A stretch of 64,000 bases of DNA, taken from Methylobacterium tardum. Lineage in GTDB: Bacteria; Pseudomonadota; Alphaproteobacteria; Rhizobiales; Beijerinckiaceae. Positions 1 to 7,965 of this stretch are shown in pieces. Both the position numbers and the translations under genes were made by a program. Each line of letters opens with the position of its first letter. The stretch's first letter is position 1. The stretch lies in NCBI RefSeq assembly GCF_023546765.1, contig NZ_CP097484.1, positions 5,566,501 to 5,630,500 of the forward strand. Reading direction: 5' to 3'. The notes under the pieces are model-generated. The model saw only the letters and a program-made list of their open reading frames with translations. It made no database searches and was not told the origin of the DNA.

Positions 1-355
1 GCTCGTCGGTGGCGGCGGCGAGGTCGTCCGGGTCGCCGAACGTGTAGAAGGCGACGCCGGCCTCGGGGGCCTCGTCGGCCAGGCGGTCGAACAGAGCCGC
101 CGTCGCTGCCCGGACATCCGCCCCCTCCGGCCACAGCCCCGATCGCGCCAGCCGGCCGAGGGCGTCGAGGCGGCCGCGGTGGCGCTCCGCCAGGTGGGCC
201 AGGGCGGCCAGCGGCGGCGCGTCCGGCCGCTCAGCAGCGGCGCGTTCGAGCCGCGCGACGTCGACCGTCCGGCCGGCCAGCACCAGGCGGGACAGGGCGA
301 TCTGGGGCGAGATCTCGCTCCGGGCGCAGGCTTCGAGGATCTCCGGATCGGTCAT
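1..355 (-). CDS. Unidentified protein, N-terminal 118 residues; runs off the window
   Basis: The reading frame opens with an ATG whose first bases overlap the stop of the upstream glycosyltransferase (ATGA), so it is the third gene of a translationally coupled operon. The visible part begins MTDPEILEACARSEISPQIA and is helical and rich in Ala, Arg and Leu. It then reaches the phrase 'FYTFGDPDDLAAATDE', where the window ends. A helical N-terminal segment followed by a 'Y-x-x-G-D' phrase occurs ahead of the Rossmann core in some SAM-dependent methyltransferases. The catalytic core lies outside the window, so this is only a suggestion. Codon use matches the neighbours. Confidence 0.7.
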   Translation of the reverse strand, partial: MTDPEILEACARSEISPQIALSRLVLAGRTVDVARLERAAAERPDAPPLAALAHLAERHRGRLDALGRLARSGLWPEGADVRAATAALFDRLADEAPEAGVAFYTFGDPDDLAAATDE

Positions 356-1383
356 GCGGCGAGCCTCGCGTACAGGTCGAGATAGGCGTCGGTGGTGTGG
401 CGGAGCGCGAAGCGCACGCAGGCCGCCTGCCGGCAGGCGGCCGGGTCGATGGCGCCGACCGTCCTGATCGCCTCGGCCATCTGCGCCACGGTGTCGACGA
501 TCAGCCCGGTGGTGCCGTGCGTCACGATCTCCGGCAGGGCACCGGCCCGGAAGGCGATCACCGGCGTACCGCTCGCCAGCGCCTCCATGGCCACCAGCGA
601 GGACGTCTCCGGCGCCGTCGAGGGGATCAGGACGCAGCGCGCCTGCGCGAGCAGCCGGCGCTTCTCCGCGCCCTCCACCGGGCCGACCCAGCGGCGCAGG
701 GTGTCGAGCCGCGGCGCGATCGCGGTCTCGAAGTAGCGGCGGTGGGCCGCGTAGGGGAAGACGCGGCCCGCGGCGATCAGGGGCGCCCCCGCCATCCGGG
801 CGGCGTCGAGGGCATCGTGGAAGCCCTTCTCGGGGGCGACGCGGCCGAGCACCAGCGCGTAGGCTTCCTTGGCCGGGCCGGGCCGGTAGGCCTCGGTGTC
901 GACCCCGTTGGGGATCGGCGGCAGCAGCGCGACGTCGGGCGGGGCGCGCCGCGCCTGGTCGGGGGAGACCGGATTGAGCCATGTGCCCGGGCGGCCCGGC
1001 CGGAGGGCGCCGGGATCGTACCAGTCGATCGGCAGGTGCAGGGTCGCGAGCACCGGCACGCCCGGGGGCGGCAAGTACCGGTCGAAGTCCAGGCCGTGCA
1101 GGTGGATGAGGTCGGCCGCGTGCGTGCGGACGATCCCGGCCAGCAGCGCGTGCAGGCGCTCGTAGACGGCGGTGCGATGCGCCTCGGTGATCTCGCCCGC
1201 CGGCGCCGGCAGTGGCGTCAGCGTTCCCGCCGTGCAGGAGCCCGCGGCGGCAATCACCCGCGCGCGGTGGCCGGCCCGCACCAGCGCCCGGTCGAGCTGC
1301 GCCAGCACCTGCTCGGCGCCTCCCGCCGGATCGGCGGTGACCGGTGCGAACGGGTAGGCCACGCTCACGACGGTCAGGCTCAC
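352..1383 (-). CDS. Glycosyltransferase family 4 protein
   Basis: Predicted retaining GT-B glycosyltransferase of 343 residues. The N-terminal half has the family-4 glycine-rich acceptor loop ('DPAGGAEQVL', about residue 18). The C-terminal half has 'LGRVAPEKG' and, near residue 265, the EX7E nucleotide-sugar motif 'ETSSLVAME', then 'ALASGTPVIAF'. The start is a GTG that shares bases with the stop of the PIG-L gene (GTGA); an upstream extension would lie inside that gene. The 3' end overlaps the next gene by ATGA, so three genes are coupled. A GT4 enzyme next to a PIG-L deacetylase resembles the first two steps of mycothiol or bacillithiol synthesis (add GlcNAc, then deacetylate). The acceptor here is unknown. 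Confidence 0.88.
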   Translation of the reverse strand: MSLTVVSVAYPFAPVTADPAGGAEQVLAQLDRALVRAGHRARVIAAAGSCTAGTLTPLPAPAGEITEAHRTAVYERLHALLAGIVRTHAADLIHLHGLDFDRYLPPPGVPVLATLHLPIDWYDPGALRPGRPGTWLNPVSPDQARRAPPDVALLPPIPNGVDTEAYRPGPAKEAYALVLGRVAPEKGFHDALDAARMAGAPLIAAGRVFPYAAHRRYFETAIAPRLDTLRRWVGPVEGAEKRRLLAQARCVLIPSTAPETSSLVAMEALASGTPVIAFRAGALPEIVTHGTTGLIVDTVAQMAEAIRTVGAIDPAACRQAACVRFALRHTTDAYLDLYARLAA

Positions 1384-2195
1384 GCCGCGACGGCCTCCGC
1401 CAAGCCGCGCCAGCGCGCGGCGGTGATCGACCAGCCGAACCCGTCGTAGAGGCTCGCGCCGGGCGGCGGCGGCGCGGTGAAATCGTAGGCCGGTGCGGGC
1501 CGCCAGCGCTCGGCCTGCGGGCACCAGCCGTCGATCACCGCGGCCTGGCTGCGATGGGCCGCGATCGCCTGCGCCACGCGCGCGCGCTCGGCCGCTTCGA
1601 GGGGCCTGACCTGTTCGGGGCAGCCCGCGTCGGGCCAGAAATGGCCGAAGCGGCGCGTGCCCGCGTGCCGGTGATAGCAGGCGAACTCCGCCAGGGCCGG
1701 TGCCCGGCCGGTCCGGTCGCCGATCCGCGCGGCCGCCTTCCGCACGGCGAGCGCGGCGGTGTCGTGATCGGGGTGGCCGCCCTCATACGGATGCGTCAGG
1801 ACCGCCGCGACGTCCGTCAGGTCGTGCGCCAGCCGCGCGACGAGATCCGGCAGGTGGGCGACGGCCTCCTGATCGGGGAGGCCGTAGGCGATGCGACGGG
1901 GCCGGGCGTCCAGCACCGCCAGCGCCGCGTCGAGCTCGTCCGACCGGGCGCGGGCGTAATCCGAGCGGGTCGCGAAGCCCAGCCGCGCGGCATCCGCCAT
2001 GTCGGCGGGCGCGCTGTCGGTGAGGTGGATCAGGATCAGCCCGGACAGGCGGAGGAGGGCGGTCCCCGCCCAGAGCGTCTCGTCGTCGGCATGGGCCACG
2101 ACGACGGCGACGGGGTCGGGGATCGGCGTTCCGGACGCGAGGCGCCGCGCGAAGGCGAGAGACGCGCTCAAGGATCTGCCGATCTGGGCAAGCAA
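1380..2195 (-). CDS. PIG-L family (LmbE-like) deacetylase
   Basis: A 271-residue zinc-dependent N-acetylglucosamine-type deacetylase. The family signature appears near residue 34 as 'AHADDE', where most members have HPDDE, so the proline is replaced but the His, Asp and Asp residues remain. The second metal motif is 'HPYEGGHPDHDTAAL' near residue 135. It is the first recognisable gene of the operon and its stop overlaps the GTG of the glycosyltransferase. The pairing suggests that one enzyme attaches an N-acetyl sugar and the other removes the acetyl group. Substrate and product are not identifiable from sequence. Confidence 0.85.
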   Translation of the reverse strand: MLAQIGRSLSASLAFARRLASGTPIPDPVAVVVAHADDETLWAGTALLRLSGLILIHLTDSAPADMADAARLGFATRSDYARARSDELDAALAVLDARPRRIAYGLPDQEAVAHLPDLVARLAHDLTDVAAVLTHPYEGGHPDHDTAALAVRKAAARIGDRTGRAPALAEFACYHRHAGTRRFGHFWPDAGCPEQVRPLEAAERARVAQAIAAHRSQAAVIDGWCPQAERWRPAPAYDFTAPPPPGASLYDGFGWSITAARWRGLAEAVAA

Positions 2196-2294
2196 GACAC
2201 CCGCAGGCTGGGACCATCGATGGCCGCTGCAGGTCTATCCGCCGCCGCGGCCGGAAGTTCCCCGGCCGCTTGTCCGCCCGGCTTGCCCGGCGGG

Positions 2295-2660
2295 TCAGCC
2301 GAACAGGGTCCGGGCGACGATCTGCGGGTCGATCGGCTTCTGGCAGAGGGCCACGGCCCCGTGGGGCGGCGGCACGGCGGCCGGATCGTAGCCCGTCGCG
2401 AACAGGAACGGCACGCCCCGCGCGTGCAGGGCATCGGCCACGGGGTAGACGAGCTCGTCCTGCAGGTTGATGTCGAGCACGGCGGCGTCGATCTCGGCGG
2501 TGCTGGCGATCAGGGCCAGCGCCTCGTTCACGCTGGGCACCGGGCCGAGGACCTGGGCGCCGCCCTCCTCGAACCAGCTCTTGAGGTCGACGGCGATGAA
2601 GTAGTCATCCTCGACCAGCAGGACCCGCCGGCCGGTGAGCGCCTGGTTGGACAGGGTCAT
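2295..2660 (-). CDS. Single-domain response regulator
   Basis: A 121-residue receiver domain with no output domain. 'RVLLVEDDYFIAVDL' gives the acidic pair, 'AVLDINL' the phospho-accepting Asp near residue 67, and 'CQKP' the conserved Lys near residue 107. Its ATG overlaps the stop of the HWE kinase gene (ATGA), so the two are coupled and almost certainly partners. In alphaproteobacteria, stand-alone receivers of this kind often act as phosphate sinks or adaptors for HWE/HisKA_2 kinases, for example in general-stress signalling. That role is inferred from family knowledge. Confidence 0.9.
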   Translation of the reverse strand: MTLSNQALTGRRVLLVEDDYFIAVDLKSWFEEGGAQVLGPVPSVNEALALIASTAEIDAAVLDINLQDELVYPVADALHARGVPFLFATGYDPAAVPPPHGAVALCQKPIDPQIVARTLFG

Positions 2661-4143
2661 GCTTGGCTCCCGATGGCTTCTCCCGCGGGGAGGGGAAGGT
2701 CAATCGCGCAGTGAAGCGCCGTCTCGCCCAATTCGTAGCGGGTCTTGGCCTTGAGCGCATAGGGCAGCGCCCGCTCGATGAGTTCGCGTCCGTAGCCGCC
2801 CCGCGTCACCGGGCTCTGGATCTCCCGCTCGCGGACGAGGCCTTCTTCGACCCACTCGACCAGCAGCCGGCGCCCGTCCTCCGACGGAAAGGTCCGCCAG
2901 GTCACGCTGAGGCGCCCATGGGGGTGGTGAACGCACCATATTTCAGGGCGTTGGTGGCGAGCTCGTGCAGGGCCAGCGCGAAGGTCTGCACCGTCGCCTT
3001 GCGCAGGCGCACCATCGGCCCCGCAAGCCGGATCCGGCCCTGCATGGTCGGCGCGTCGAGGGCCGCCAGTTCGGTCTCGATCAGCGCCCGGAGCGTGATC
3101 GGCTCCTGGTCCGAGCGCGACAGGAGGCCCTGCACGCGGGAGAGCGCCGAGAGGCGATCGTTGAACCGCTCCCGGAACGTCTCGCCCGGCCCGGTCTGCG
3201 CCATGGTCTGCTTGGCGATGGAGCGCACGACCCCCAGCAGGTTGCGGGTCCGGTGCTGCAGCTCGGCGACCATGACCTGCTGCCGCTCCTGGAGCTGGCG
3301 CAGGTCGTCGATGTCGGTCGAGGTGCCGAGCCACTCGACGATCCGGCCCTCGGCGTCGCGGACCGCCGTCGCGCGCGTCTGGAACCAGCAATGGCGGTGC
3401 TCGGGGGCGTTGCAGAGCCGGTGCTCGTACGAGAGATGGCCCGTCTCCGCCGCGTTGCGCCAGGCCGCCTGGGCGGTTGCCCAATCGTCGGGATGGACCG
3501 CGTCCAGCCAGCCCCAGCCCAGGCTCGTGACGTCGGTCTGGCCGGTATAGGCCTGCCATTGCGGGCTCGACCAGATGCACGTCCCGTCGATGGCGGCCCG
3601 CCAGATGAGCTGCGGGATCCCCTCGGTCAGGGTGCGGAACAGCGCCTCGCTCGCGCGCAGGCGCCGCTCGGTTAGGACGCGCTCGGTGCTCTCGACCACG
3701 ATGGCGATGACGCCGGCGGGCTGCCCGCTCGCGTCGAAGACCGGCGAGTAGTCGAGGTTCATCCAGACCTGCTCGGGCCGCCCGTAGCGGTGCAGGGTGA
3801 GTTCCTGATCCCGGTAGGACAGCGTGCCGCCGGCGAGCCCCACGCGCATGACGTTGTCGTTGAAATCGGCGACCTCCGGCCAGCCCTCGCGCACCTTCGA
3901 GCCGAGGAGCTGCGGGTGCCGGCCGCCGGCGAAGCCCGAATAGGCATCGTTGTAGATCATGATGCCGTCCTCGCCCCACAGCAGGACGATCGGCACCGGT
4001 GAGAGCAGCACGGTGCTGACCGCGAAGATCAGGCATTGCGGCCAGCCTGTGATCGGGCCCAGGGGCGTCTGCGCCCAGTCGAAGTTCCGGACGAGATCGC
4101 CGAGTTCGCCGCAGCCCGCCGGAAGGGGCCACGCCCCGTTCAT
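2657..4143 (-). pseudogene. PAS-containing HWE-family sensor histidine kinase, frameshifted
   Basis: A cytosolic sensor kinase of about 495 residues. Two PAS folds come first: residues about 20-150, with 'FDWAQTPLGPITGWP' and 'VWMNLDYSPVFDASGQPAG', and about 155-280. The HWE domain follows, with phospho-acceptor box 'ELQHRTRNLLGVVRSIAKQT' and N box 'ALHELATNALKYGAF'. At a run of five G on the plus strand (2920-2924) the frame is lost and stops at 2902. The missing end, 'HGRLSVTW...LLVEWVEEGL' through 'GYGRELIERAL', continues in another frame to 2657. One more C in the coding strand restores a full HWE kinase. As read, the ATP-binding domain is cut. The gene ends in an ATGA overlap with its response regulator. 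Confidence 0.85.
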
Positions 4144-4316
4144 GCCCTGAACGAACCCCGGGACAACAGCACGGTCGAGCGCGGGACTGAGAGAGATGGC
4201 GGCGATCCCACGACGGCATGGAGCATTGGCCGGGCCGGTTGCCGAAACCGCCCGGCCGCGACGCTACTACATGGCCGCAACCCTTGGTAGGGCCGCCCCT
4301 GCGCGCGCGCGCGGGC

Positions 4317-4811
4317 TTACGCCGCGGCGCGCTCCACAGCCTCGGCGAGCTGGCTCGCGACCGCGTCGCCCTTGTAGATCTCGTCCACCGCCTGCTTCAG
4401 CTTGGACGCGTCCTCGGTCCGGCCGAGGGCCTTGGCGTAGGCGGCGGCCGAGCCGAAGCCGGCCAGCCCGTAATGCGACATGCGCTGATACTGCGCGATG
4501 ATCGCGACGTCGCGCAGCTTGCCGTCGCTCGGCGCTTCCTTGATCCCGTGCTTCAGCGCCTCGGCCACCAGACCCTCCATGCCCTTGCAATGCTCGGGCT
4601 TGGTCTCGCCACCGTTGGCCTGGATCAGGCTCTTCAGCACCTCCGTGTGCTTCTGGATGCCGCCGACCGAATGCTCCAGCATCTGCTTCAGCTTCGCGTC
4701 GCTGACCTGCCCGCTGAGCTGCTGCACGGCCTTGACCATCTGGTCATTGGCCGACCAGAGATCCTGCATCTCATCGAGATAGACCTCTTTCAGGCTGCCG
4801 GGTGCCGACAT
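4317..4811 (-). CDS. DUF892 (YciE/YciF-like) ferritin-like stress protein
   Basis: A 164-residue helical protein. 'SLKEVYLDEMQDLWSANDQM' at the N-terminus and 'MLEHSVGGIQKHTEVLKSLI' are typical of the DUF892 family, whose members form four-helix, ferritin-like bundles and are induced by osmotic, desiccation or general stress. The start chosen has a GGAGG ribosome site eight bases upstream; a longer reading frame upstream lacks family similarity. A possible stress-sigma promoter lies 34-58 bases upstream (separate entry). Function beyond stress association is unknown. Confidence 0.85.
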   Translation of the reverse strand: MSAPGSLKEVYLDEMQDLWSANDQMVKAVQQLSGQVSDAKLKQMLEHSVGGIQKHTEVLKSLIQANGGETKPEHCKGMEGLVAEALKHGIKEAPSDGKLRDVAIIAQYQRMSHYGLAGFGSAAAYAKALGRTEDASKLKQAVDEIYKGDAVASQLAEAVERAAA

Positions 4812-4844
4812 CGCCGCCTCCGTCTTGGTTGCCGATGCCCGGTG

Positions 4845-4869
4845 AACCCAGGCTGGCAGGCGGTGTTCC
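4845..4869 (-). promoter_or_regulatory. Candidate EcfG-type stress promoter for the DUF892 gene
   Basis: On the minus strand GGAAC is followed after 16 bases by GGTT. The EcfG consensus in alphaproteobacteria is GGAAC-N16/17-CGTT, so one position differs. It lies just upstream of a stress-type gene, which supports it, but short motifs like this occur by chance. Confidence 0.35.
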
Positions 4870-4954
4870 GGGAGGCCGCGGGGCGCGGGACTTCGGTTGG
4901 CGGTGAACCTCCCGGCCGAAGGCGTGACGCTTCCCATGCCTGCAGTCCCCTTGC

Positions 4955-5221
4955 GTGCAGCGCTCTTCTGCCGGCCTGCTGGCCGGATTCGCGGCGGCCT
5001 CCCTGACTGGCCCTGCCTCGGCGACACCGGCCGGACCGTCCCCGTCAGTCGCCGCCTCGGACGGCCTGCTGACGACCGTCCGCGCCCGGCGCCACCGGAT
5101 GCGGCGCGGCGCCCGGATGCTGGGCGGCAGCCGGTTCAACAACGTCACCCGGGGCGCCATCGGCGGCGACAGCGGCGGCAACGCCGTCACCGGGAGCACC
5201 GCGGCCCCGAGCGGGCGGTGA
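4955..5221 (+). CDS. Possible small exported protein
   Basis: An 88-residue frame starting at GTG. The first 23 residues, MQRSSAGLLAGFAAASLTGP followed by ASA, look like a Sec signal peptide with an Ala-x-Ala cleavage site. The rest is Arg- and Gly-rich ('RRHRMRRGARMLGGSRF', 'GGDSGGNAVTGSTAA'). No good ribosome-binding site is visible and no family was recognised, so it may be a chance frame in GC-rich DNA. It is divergent from the DUF892 gene. Confidence 0.35.
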   Translation: MQRSSAGLLAGFAAASLTGPASATPAGPSPSVAASDGLLTTVRARRHRMRRGARMLGGSRFNNVTRGAIGGDSGGNAVTGSTAAPSGR

Positions 5222-5259
5222 GCCGCCCCGGGCCGGCGCGCGGCCGGCCCGGACTTCGC

Positions 5260-5481
5260 TCAGGCACCGCGATAGCCCGTCCCACCGTTGCCCGCCGGGC
5301 TCTCGTGCTGGGGCTCCGCGTAAGCCTTGTTGTCGAAGGCACCCATGTCGCCGGGCTCGGACTGGCCCGGGGAGCGGGGCCCCTGCGGCCGCTTCGCCAC
5401 CGGCTCCGGCGGGTAGGGGCGGGCACCCGCCGGGTCCTCGGCCAGCACGTCGCGGGCCGGTCTCGGGTCGGACTCGCTCAT
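5260..5481 (-). CDS. Hypothetical proline/glycine-rich small protein
   Basis: A 73-residue, hydrophilic, probably disordered protein beginning MSESDPRPARDVLAEDP and ending 'ESPAGNGGTGYRGA'. An AGGAG site sits nine bases before the ATG. No transmembrane segment or known domain. Small acidic-basic proteins of this sort are common in Methylobacterium, often near stress genes. No function can be assigned. Confidence 0.55.
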   Translation of the reverse strand: MSESDPRPARDVLAEDPAGARPYPPEPVAKRPQGPRSPGQSEPGDMGAFDNKAYAEPQHESPAGNGGTGYRGA

Positions 5482-5553
5482 CGAAGGGCTCCTGATCACG
5501 CCGCGTCGCTCAGGAGTAAGGAGCGGTGGCCGGCCCGGTTCCCCGCGGGTGGC

Positions 5554-6066
5554 CTACCCGCGGTTAGCCGTCTCCGGGAAGCGGCGGGCGAACCAGTCAC
5601 GCAGGATCTGACGCTCGTAATACAGGCCGCCAGTCGAGAAACGTGGGTTCGACGTCAGCAGGAAGTTGATGTCGGTGACCGTGTCCTCGCCCTGCGCCAC
5701 GATGCGGCCGCCGCGGCGCAGGGCGTAGGCGAGGCGGATCCGCGGCGGCGTGGCGTCGGTCACGACCCGGACGCCCGTCGGCGTCGAGAAGCCCGGACGG
5801 TCGAAACCGGCGAGGTCGATATCGAGGACGGTGATGTCGAGGCGCTCTCCCGGCCGGAGCCGGGCGGCGCCGAGATCCTGGAAGATCCGGGTCAGTTCGG
5901 CCAGGGTGACCCGGAGCGGCTGCCCGGAGGCGAAGCGGTTCTCGGCGTCGGTGAAGCGCTCGGGTGCCGCGTAGCGCACCTGCACCTCCGCGCGGGCCGG
6001 CCCGGCCGCCAGCAGTGCTGCCATGAGGGCCAAGCCGGCCCAGCCGCCGGCGATGCGCGTGCGCAT
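5554..6066 (-). CDS. DUF3016 domain-containing exported protein
   Basis: A 170-residue protein with a signal peptide (MRTRIAGGWAGLALMAALLA, cleavage after 'GPARA'). The mature part follows the DUF3016 pattern: 'AAPERFTDAENRF', then 'LRPGERLDITVLDIDLAGF', then 'PPRIRLAYALRRGGRIVAQG', and 'YYERQILRDWFARRF' at the C-terminus. DUF3016 proteins are periplasmic or outer-membrane-associated and have no known activity. The start was chosen at the Met that begins the signal peptide. Confidence 0.85.
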   Translation of the reverse strand: MRTRIAGGWAGLALMAALLAAGPARAEVQVRYAAPERFTDAENRFASGQPLRVTLAELTRIFQDLGAARLRPGERLDITVLDIDLAGFDRPGFSTPTGVRVVTDATPPRIRLAYALRRGGRIVAQGEDTVTDINFLLTSNPRFSTGGLYYERQILRDWFARRFPETANRG

Positions 6067-6293
6067 GTCGCGTGTCCTCTCGCGCGTGTCCGCTGTGGGC
6101 GCCGCTCGGGCGTCCGGGATCGCAGGGACCCGCTCCCTGGGTAACAGGTCGCGCCGGCCATCGTTTCCGCGTCCCGCTCCGTCGGGGACCTGCGACCGAA
6201 TAAACCCGGCCCCGTTCATAGTCTCGCCGTGTTCCGGGCGCCTCGTGGCGTCACCAGCCCCGCGGGGCTGCCCAGTCCTGGGAGAACGACCGC

Positions 6294-6422
6294 ATGCTGA
6301 ACTCTGTCCTCGCGCTCCTCACGGTCATCGCGGTGCTGGTGGTCACGGCGCTGTTCAAGCTGCCGCTCCTGCCGTTCCGCCTCGCCGGCCGCCTGCTGCG
6401 CCATCGCCCGGCGGCCGCCTGA
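6294..6422 (+). CDS. Small single-pass membrane protein
   Basis: A 42-residue peptide with one strongly hydrophobic helix (MLNSVLALLTVIAVLVVTAL) followed by a basic tail ('FRLAGRLLRHRPAAA'), which predicts the N-terminus outside and the C-terminus inside. A GGGAG site lies nine bases upstream of the ATG. It lies between two convergent genes. No family recognised. Confidence 0.5.
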   Translation: MLNSVLALLTVIAVLVVTALFKLPLLPFRLAGRLLRHRPAAA

Positions 6423-6431
6423 GCGTGCCGG

Positions 6432-6710
6432 TCATTCCGCCGCGTCGATGGTGAACGCCATCCCGCGGCCCGGCCCCTGGTCGGAATAATCCACGAGCGC
6501 CAAGCCACGCTCGGCCAGCGTCGCCGCGACGGTGTCCCGCTCCTTGCGCACCATCTGGCCGACCGCGAGCGGCGTCAGCCGCGGGCTCGCGCGCCGCAGC
6601 TGATCGACCCCGATGCTCGCCGGCAGGCCTTCGCCCTCGGCGATCCGGGCGAGCGCGAGGCCCAGATCCTTCGCCTTCGTTTCCGCGGCGGATTTCGGCT
6701 TGAACGCCAT
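6432..6710 (-). CDS. Hypothetical protein
   Basis: A 92-residue soluble protein beginning MAFKPKSAAETKAKDLGLAL and ending 'GRGMAFTIDAAE'. It has a strong AAGGAG ribosome site eight bases before the ATG. The middle ('LRRASPRLTPLAVGQMVRKERD') looks helical, possibly a helix-turn-helix, but no known family was recognised. Codon use is that of a real gene. Confidence 0.65.
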   Translation of the reverse strand: MAFKPKSAAETKAKDLGLALARIAEGEGLPASIGVDQLRRASPRLTPLAVGQMVRKERDTVAATLAERGLALVDYSDQGPGRGMAFTIDAAE

Positions 6711-6766
6711 GCTGTCTCCTTACCTCCTCGGCGCGCCGGCCCAACCCCGAGCCGGCGGTCTCTCCG

Positions 6767-7015
6767 TTACGCGGCCCGCGCGTCGACGTTCACGTCGGGG
6801 AAAGCCCTGATCCAGACGCGGCGACCCCGCGCGTCGTAGACCTCGACCTGCCAGGCCGACCAGTCGAACCGCTCGACCACCCGCTCCATGAGGGCGAGCG
6901 CCACGCGCTCGGCATGGACCCGCATCCCCGCCGCGTTCGGCAACCGGCAGCCCCTCAGGTCGGTCACCAGCTCGTGGCCGTCCGTGCAGTGGAAGCGGTA
7001 AAGCCGCATCGGCAT
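6767..7015 (-). CDS. DUF6894-like hypothetical protein
   Basis: An 82-residue protein starting MPMRLYRFHCTDGHELVTDL; a start at the second Met (7009) is also possible. 'YRFHCTDG' followed by a region ending 'DWSAWQVEVYDARGRRVW' resembles the DUF6894 pattern, in which an N-terminal beta strand carries 'FH..DG' and a C-terminal strand carries 'V.V.D..G..l'. These are short proteins abundant in Methylobacterium and Bradyrhizobium, with no known function. Confidence 0.65.
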   Translation of the reverse strand: MPMRLYRFHCTDGHELVTDLRGCRLPNAAGMRVHAERVALALMERVVERFDWSAWQVEVYDARGRRVWIRAFPDVNVDARAA

Positions 7016-7137
7016 TGACGTTTCCTCGACCAATCCACAGCGCTCCACAGCGATCCGAGAACCCGGCGCCGCGGCGGTTGAACCGACCCGACCGATGCGC
7101 TTTGTTCATGAAATGTTCTATTCGGATTCGAGCCGCG

Positions 7138-7392
7138 ATGCACGCAGATCCTGATGAGGCGCCTGTGGAGATTCGTCTCAGGGAGGCCGAAATGATCGCC
7201 CTGGCCTATCATCGGGCCGCCCGGGGCGATGCGTGGCACGCCCTGGTGACGGCCGTCGCGGACGCGCTCGTGGATCTCGCCGAGGCGGAGCGGTGCATCG
7301 CCCGGCAGGGGCAGCTGATCTCGCACGGCTACGCGCGGGGCCGGACGGGCGCGTTCGAGGCGGCGAGGCCGCCGGGACCGGAACGGCCGTAG
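7138..7392 (+). CDS. Hypothetical protein
   Basis: An 84-residue helical soluble protein (MHADPDEAPVEIRLREAEMI, then 'LAYHRAARGDAWHALVTAVADALVDL'). The frame extends further upstream, but the region before this ATG is lower in GC and looks like a promoter. No ribosome site stands out and no family was recognised. Confidence 0.5.
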   Translation: MHADPDEAPVEIRLREAEMIALAYHRAARGDAWHALVTAVADALVDLAEAERCIARQGQLISHGYARGRTGAFEAARPPGPERP

Positions 7393-7497
7393 CATAGGAG
7401 CCGGGCCGTTCCGCGTGGCGCATCCGGCGCGCCGTTCTGGGGCGGAGCCGGCGCAGGTGCTTCAAGACCCGCGCCGGTGACGCGTCAGCGAGGTCGT

Positions 7498-7965
7498 TCA
7501 GGCGGTCCGGCGGCCCTTGCGTTCGCGCTCGGCCATGGCGCCGGGCTGTCCGAGGCCGATCGCCTTGGCCAGGGCGGAGCGCTGCTCGGCGTAGCTCGGG
7601 GCGACCATCGGGTAGTCGGCCGGCAGGCCGTAGCGGTCGCGGTAGCTGCGCGGATCGAGGCCGTGGCTGGTCAGGTGACGCTTGAGCGTCTTGTAGGTCT
7701 TGCCGTCGATGAAGCTGACGATCCCATCGGGGCGGACCGACTTGCGGATCTGGGCGGCGCTCGGCTTCTCGACATCGGCCTGCACGGCCGCGCCGGCGTC
7801 GGCGGTCAGGGTGCCGGAGACGAGGCCGGCGATCGCGCCGTGCACGCGCGTGATCAGGGCCGGCAGCTCGGCAGCCGGCACGGGATTGTTCGACACATAG
7901 GCGGCAACAAGCTCGGCAGTGATAACGGCTAAGGTGTCGGTCGTCTCATCGGGCGTCTCGTTCAT
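7498..7965 (-). CDS. Ros/MucR family transcriptional regulator
   Basis: A 155-residue regulator. The N-terminal half ('LVAAYVSNNPVPAAELPALI') is the MucR oligomerisation part. The DNA-binding half reads 'VSFIDGKTYKTLKRHLTSHG' and 'YRDRYGLPADYPMVAPSYA'. Ros/MucR proteins bind AT-rich DNA with minor-groove steps, in an H-NS-like way, and control exopolysaccharide, motility and surface genes. The usual first zinc-binding Cys is Ser here, as in Mesorhizobium Ml proteins that fold without zinc. The upstream region is AT-rich, which fits autoregulation. A second, frameshifted copy lies at 53705-54207. Confidence 0.9.
   Translation of the reverse strand: MNETPDETTDTLAVITAELVAAYVSNNPVPAAELPALITRVHGAIAGLVSGTLTADAGAAVQADVEKPSAAQIRKSVRPDGIVSFIDGKTYKTLKRHLTSHGLDPRSYRDRYGLPADYPMVAPSYAEQRSALAKAIGLGQPGAMAERERKGRRTA

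Noticed and set aside
397..1449. Long plus-strand open frame of 350 codons opposite the glycosyltransferase
   Set aside because: It is antisense to a well-supported gene, has an Arg/Gly/Ala-rich composition typical of GC-rich shadow frames, and no start signal.
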